The notes beneath the pieces are model-generated. The model saw only the letters and a program-made list of their open reading frames with translations. It was not told the origin of the DNA and made no database searches. From contig JAVHZZ010000003.1 in the NCBI GenBank assembly GCA_036250195.1, positions 55,567,521 to 55,631,520 of the forward strand: 64,000 bases of DNA. Direction: 5' to 3'. Each line of letters begins with the position of its first letter. Positions within the stretch are counted from its first letter, which is position 1. The DNA is from Mixophyes australis (taxonomy: Eukaryota; Chordata; Amphibia; Anura; Limnodynastidae). The position numbers and the translations under genes are program-made. This document shows positions 59,839 through 64,000 of this stretch, piece by piece.

Positions 59839-60633
59839 TGTCGAACCTCGATTTGTGTTTCCAACGCACAAAGATTTATTCGCAAATAGTAAAATAATAT
59901 GTTCAAGCGAAGTGATAATAAATACAGCCGTTACTTATCGCAGGCGCTCTGGATCCAGTGTGCAGTCATTCAATCCTGAAGTCTGGGGACAAGATGTCTG
60001 AACACTAGATGTGAAGCTGCTGCTTATATGCACACAGAAATACAGTAATACAATGAAGATGGTATAGCTTGCATCTATTGGTCCAGGTCTCAGGAAGGTC
60101 CAATCATTGGCTAGTTCATCCTAAGGAATCCAAAGGAGGGGGTCATCTCTCCAGGGGGTATGCTCGGCTCTTCCCGCCAAGATTCCTTAGTCTTAAGTAG
60201 TTCATAATTCCCTATCATTCATAACTTGCGTATGCACTCTGCGATTCCTCTGCAGAGTGAACCAAACAGTAAGAAATGTTAAGAGGTTTATTATGATACC
60301 ACTCATGATATGATTCCTTCAACCTGTTCCGTATATTTCACTGATATGCATGTAACTTTAATATAACACATAAATACTACAATCTTTCGACATAAATGAC
60401 TATGTGTTGCAACTACCATTAATGTGTACTATTTTATAAGTATGCGTGTTAGTGCGAATGTATGGTAAAAGAACAAATACTGTTGCTGCCACATGTAGTA
60501 GCTGCGTACGCCCTTTCACGCCGTAGCGTGCCCTTGTACGCCGTAGCGTACCGTACGCATCTTTTAAAACAAAGACAACCAAGTTTGCTCGACTTTAATT
60601 GAAATGACTTTATCCAATTTGCTGACTTCGACA
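59839..60633 (-). mobile_element. 3' LTR of endogenous retrovirus (795 bp)
   Basis: On the minus strand it runs TGTCGAAGTCAGC... to ...GAGGTTCGACA, with perfect 7 bp inverted ends TGTCGAA/TTCGACA. It directly follows the polypurine tract and env. A TATA-like GCATATAAG (60022-60030) and AATAAA (59875-59880, minus) define U3-R-U5 with a U5 of only about 35-40 bases. A second possible end (TGTCGCTAACC, 59819) was considered, but the inverted ends favour 59839. Confidence 0.82.
59875..59880 (-). promoter_or_regulatory. AATAAA polyadenylation signal of the LTR
   Basis: Minus-strand AATAAA about 150 bases downstream of the TATA-like box and about 36 bases before the LTR end. Confidence 0.65.
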
Positions 60634-60645
60634 GCTCCACCCTTT
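60634..60645 (-). other. Polypurine tract
   Basis: Minus-strand AAAGGGTGGAGC abuts the LTR start TGTCGAA and lies 17 bases after the env stop. This is the expected primer position for retroviral plus-strand synthesis. Confidence 0.8.
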
Positions 60646-60662
60646 GATAGTGTAACAAACTA

Positions 60663-61960
60663 TCACCCAATCACCGTTTCAAGTTCAGGATTATACAATA
60701 CTTCTTCACAGACCATGATCTCGGTATCTGGTACCACCCTTTCAGTCTCGTTCTCGGTGTTACTCCTATGAGACCTTTTTCCACACTTCAACACAGTAGG
60801 AACACATTTCACAAATAAACCAATTGCTAAGATGACACCCAGTATAAGGAGAAGGAGCTTACCTACACTCGCAATCATTTCCTGTACCCACTCCCCCAGA
60901 CCGGAGAACCATTTTGCAGGGTTCAACCACGAGAACCAACCCGCCACCTTTTCCCCGACCTCATATAACGAAGAATTATGGCTCTTTCGAAATTCCCATT
61001 TCAGCTGCAAAATTTCATCCATCTTCCGGTCTATAACCTCTTTAGGGTCATCCGTGTTATTAGTGATGTACGTGCAACATTTGACACCAAACTGGGTGGC
61101 CAATGTCACACAGTACCCACCAGTAATAGAGTTGAGATAATTTAGTACCAGTCTATGTTGCACCAACTCCTTCTTGTACGCTTGTAGCTCCCTTCCAGTA
61201 TACCTGAAAGTGTCATCATACATCTCGGTGATATTATCTATTAATTTAGCTAGGTCTTGGATATATTTAAAGTTTAATGTTCCCCGAGCGGTCCTGGTGA
61301 GATCTAGAGCAACCATAACTTGAAAACCAGCAGTTTCACTAATCAATTTTGTAGCTATGGGTTCCTCACCAGGAATCATATTTCTCTTGCCACGGTGTTC
61401 ATACTGTGTGTGTATGTATGGTGGTGATGTGGTCTTGTGAATATCTACCATTTCTTCATGAGTAATAGTCATGATTTCAGGAACCAGTTTAGCTAAGAAA
61501 CACAAGCCCTTGGAACTCGGAGTCACCCAGGAATAAGCTTTCCTTCCACAAACAAAATACACATCATCAGGGAGAACATAAGGAACAGTATGCCCATTAA
61601 TTATATCACATAGAGTTTTGATAAAACTACCCATGCCTAGTGTCTCCATTTGCTCTAGACACGTGTCAGCATGGATGACATTTTTACAATTATCTATAGA
61701 GACTTTTCCAATGGATACCTTCTTATGTTTGGTTATATGCCCTAATTTGTGACTTCCATCAACATTCCTGCCTATTGGTGACCTTGTGAGTCTCCCTCTA
61801 AAATGAGTGTGGCGAGCCATTGTCTGATCTGATGGGTCAGCCTCACAATTCTCCAGGCGCTTTGCATGAGATATATTTAGGCACAGCAAAGATCTGCCTA
61901 TGGAGTATTGTCGAAGCGTCAGACTAGGGGACCTAGTGTTATTGTACCTCCCGTCTATGG
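60663..61960 (-). pseudogene. env: Endogenous retrovirus env, 3' part (rest of SU and TM)
   Basis: The 408-codon frame (61889-60663) is open upstream to about 61960. Its first codon as listed is TTG, not a true start. It contains a furin-type site RGKR (residues 166-169 of this frame) separating SU and TM, and a hydrophobic helix near residues 345-361 as the membrane anchor, followed by a cytoplasmic tail of about 45 residues. Potential N-glycosylation sites include NIS, NNT and NSS. In the TM ectodomain a cysteine at 260 and a CC pair at 271-272 correspond to the conserved CX6CC region but with ten residues between. The 5' part of env is in a different frame (see next entry). Confidence 0.88.
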
Positions 61961-62454
61961 GCCTCCCCCCCCCTCAATTCGAGTACTTCGGATATGTTTA
62001 GAGGGAATGGCACTAGTCCTATATTATGCTGCCCTTGCGGCACGTGAGAGCACACCCAACACTCGATTTGGTTTAGCACCTTACCCACCAGGGAGTGATA
62101 ATCCTCCAAAGGATGCCCGCCTATATTCAGAGTACTGGGGGACTGGCATCGTTGGATGCATCTCTCTTCAACTAGGGAGTCGCAGAACTTGCAGATACAA
62201 TACTTATCAGACAATAGCCCCTCACACTGCCTCCGAGTTCCTGAGCTAGCAGACCTTTTCATAACCCCTGGACCAAGCTTGATAATGGGCTGCTCTGAGT
62301 ATTCTAATAACTTTTTCTCTGCCTCCATCTCATCCGTATCACTACCAGAACTTTCCTCCGTCCTCCATCCTCCGTCACAAATATAGAATGTCCTAAAAAG
62401 AGTAAAAACAAGGAAAATCCTGGAACAAAAGAAAAACAAAAACCGCCACTCCAT
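61939..62454 (-). pseudogene. env: Endogenous retrovirus env, 5' part (signal peptide and SU)
   Basis: Starts with ATG at 62454. Residues 5-20 (FLFFFC...VFTLF) form a signal-peptide-like hydrophobic stretch. Cysteine-rich SU follows, including CWVC (residues 132-135), comparable to the CXXC isomerase-type motif of gammaretroviral SU, and an N-glycosylation site NIS near 153. The frame ends at 61939. The next part of env is one frame away, and a G/C homopolymer (C8 on the plus strand near 61962-61969) is the probable site of the 1-nt indel. Confidence 0.82.
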
Positions 62455-62511
62455 CGCTGGAAAGATAGTTCTGGGGCAACGTCTCTGGTTCAGGTGTCTC
62501 GACTGCAGGCT

Positions 62512-64000
62512 TTAGGTCTCCCGGAACAGACTCACAAGTGACAGATCTATGTCGTCGGTCTCAGTTTTATCTTGCACTTTCTCCGGATTATGGACTCTCC
62601 TGCAGTGGGTGGAATGGACCCAAGTGTCTCTCTCTGCAACCTTCAGTGATGTAGTGCTGGTCAGCAGCACTTGGTACGGGCCTTCTCAACAGTCTGTCAA
62701 ACAACCTGAATGTAAGAAATTGCGGATCATAACATAGTCTCCAGGTTCAACATCATGACAGTTCGTTTCTGGCATACCAGGTGACAGCATTTTTAGTTTT
62801 TGTTGTTGTTGTTTTAGCTGTCTACTCATTCTTATAAGATATTGTACAGTCACTTCATTATTACACTTCAAGTCATCTTGTAGACTCACGATCAAATGTC
62901 GTCTGAACAGTATCTCAAAGGGAGACAGATTAAGAGGAGGTCTAGGAGTGGTCCGAATGCTATGAAGGACCAATGGCAAAACCTCTGGCCATGCCAACCC
63001 AGTTTCAGCCATTACCTTACCAAGCTTGTTCTTTATAGTACCATTTACTCTCTCCACCTTACCACTGGCTTGTGGTCGGTACGGGGTGTGAAGTCTGCTA
63101 CCGATTCCCATGAGTTTACACATATTTTGGGAGATATCACCAGTAAAGTGGGTACCCCTATCACTTTTAATGATTCTAGGGATGCCAAACCTACATACAA
63201 AGTCTTGTACAATTTTCTTTGCAGTGAACACAGCCGTATTAGTAGCTGCCGGATATGCTTCTACCCAACCAGAAAACACATCAATACAAACTAACACATA
63301 CTTTAAATTCCTGCACGGTGGTAATTGGATATAGTCAATTTGTATTACCTGAAAAGGTCCGTCTGTAGGAGGGATGTGGGATGGCTCAGTTGGAATAGTT
63401 TTCCCGACATTTTTCCTCAAACAAGTAAGACATGACATTGCCTTCTTACCAGCCTGAGAGGAAAATCCGGAAGCACACCAGTATGCTCTCACCAGTTTGC
63501 ACATACCTTCTTTACCCAGGTGAGTCAGGCCGTGTGCTGCTTCAGCCAGGCTTGGATAGTACGTTCGGGGAGCTACAGGCTTACCTTGTCCATCCCTCCA
63601 GAGTCCTGAGGACTCTTGACCACCTCCCTTCGCCTTCCAGACCGCCTTTTCCTGCAGGGAACACAAATCTTGTATTTCAATTAATTTCTGCATGTCTAAT
63701 GTCTGAAAAACCATTATAGTCTCGGTCGATACAGTCATAGGTTGCCCTGCTGCCCATTTAGCAGCTTTGTCTGCCCTGTTGTTGCCCAATGACACTGGGT
63801 CTTTTTCAAAGGTATGGGCTTTGCACTTTATGACGGCTACTGTTCTGGGTAACTGTATCGCTGTCAGAAGTCCTTTTATGTGTTGTGAGTGTGCCACTGG
63901 CGTACCTGCTGCTGTCGTAAAGTTTCTAAGACGCCAAAGGGCCCCAAAATCGTGCACTACCCCAAAGGCGTACCTAGAGTCAGTATATATATTGGCTGAT
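62512..64000 (-). pseudogene. pol: Endogenous retrovirus pol, 3' part: RNase H end and integrase
   Basis: Open from the right edge (64000) to a TGA at 62686-62688, then 57 more codons in the same frame to a TAA at 62512-62514. The right end reads TDSRYAFGVVHDFG (RNase H), followed by HTFEKDPVSLGNNRADKAA. In the 423-codon frame from 63957, the integrase zinc-binding residues are H142, H146, C176 and C179, and the catalytic triad is D208, D266 and E302, spaced D35E. After the single stop, GPYQVLLTSTTSLKV and HSTHCRRV correspond to the C-terminal domain of gamma/epsilon-type integrases. Protease, RT and gag lie beyond the window. The stop probably inactivates it, although only the very C-terminus is affected. 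Confidence 0.92.

Larger units (their letters stand above)
59839..64000 (-). mobile_element. Endogenous retrovirus, class I (gamma/epsilon-like), 3' half
   Basis: Order on the minus strand: pol (RNase H, integrase), env, polypurine tract, 3' LTR. Integrase C-terminus, SU CXXC motif and furin-cleaved TM fit class I retroviruses. The 5' LTR, gag and most of pol are off the right edge. Lesions seen: one stop in pol and one frameshift in env. Confidence 0.92.

Noticed and set aside
61908..62249. Plus-strand 113-codon frame
   Set aside because: Antisense shadow of env.

Overview
This window reads as non-genic vertebrate DNA. The mix of transposons, the MITE families and the LTR types look most like an anuran amphibian, but that is inference and no species is named. 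No conserved host exon, tRNA, rRNA or CRISPR array was found. Nearly everything that can be named is a transposable element or its relic. Several insertions have exact boundaries because target-site duplications (TSDs) and terminal inverted repeats (TIRs) can be read directly.

Left part (1-23.2 kb). A PIF/Harbinger transposase relic runs off the left edge (minus strand) and may belong to the same element as the Harbinger-type terminus near 1372. A 1.3 kb unit here (903-5923, less an insertion) is repeated in inverted orientation at 21846-23135. The first copy was later split by a 3.7 kb hAT element (hAT1, 1646-5361, TSD CTAAGGAG), and the second copy preserves the empty site. A second, larger hAT (hAT2, 6208-10771, TSD ATTATCTA) carries an almost full-length BED-finger transposase broken by about three frameshifts and one stop codon. 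Then follow a 1.5 kb solo LTR (10798-12301), an LTR-like piece (14147-14770), an L2/CR1-type LINE split by a 1170 bp solo LTR, a Tc1/mariner 3' fragment, another solo LTR (19258-20014) and a hAT MITE.

Middle part (23.2-46.3 kb). AT-rich unrecognised DNA is studded with short hAT-type MITEs (8 bp TSDs) and palindromic Harbinger-type MITEs (3 bp TSDs). It also holds a 5'-truncated LINE with a readable reverse-transcriptase C-terminus (33783-35052), several tRNA-like SINE copies whose 3' tail matches that LINE's tail, an LTR-like promoter region near 42.4-43.4 kb, and a complete-length but inactivated Tc1 element (44983-46225).

Right part (46.3-64 kb). More MITEs include a nearly perfect 183 bp palindrome (49488-49670). 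There is a solo LTR (51523-52147), a 1.55 kb hAT-type element with an internal 45 bp tandem array (55187-56736) and a 903 bp Harbinger MITE (57818-58720). The 3' half of a class I (gamma/epsilon-like) endogenous retrovirus lies on the minus strand: RNase H and integrase end of pol, env, polypurine tract and 3' LTR (59839 to beyond 64000). It looks comparatively young: env is interrupted by one homopolymer frameshift and the visible pol by one stop codon.

The elements do not work together as a pathway. They record nested insertions whose relative order can be read. The most distinctive signals are covarying hairpins inside the tandem repeats of the 10.8-12.3 kb LTR, the head-to-head transposase pieces inside hAT1, the shared SINE/LINE tail, the long palindromic MITEs and the unusual cysteine spacing in the retroviral Env.
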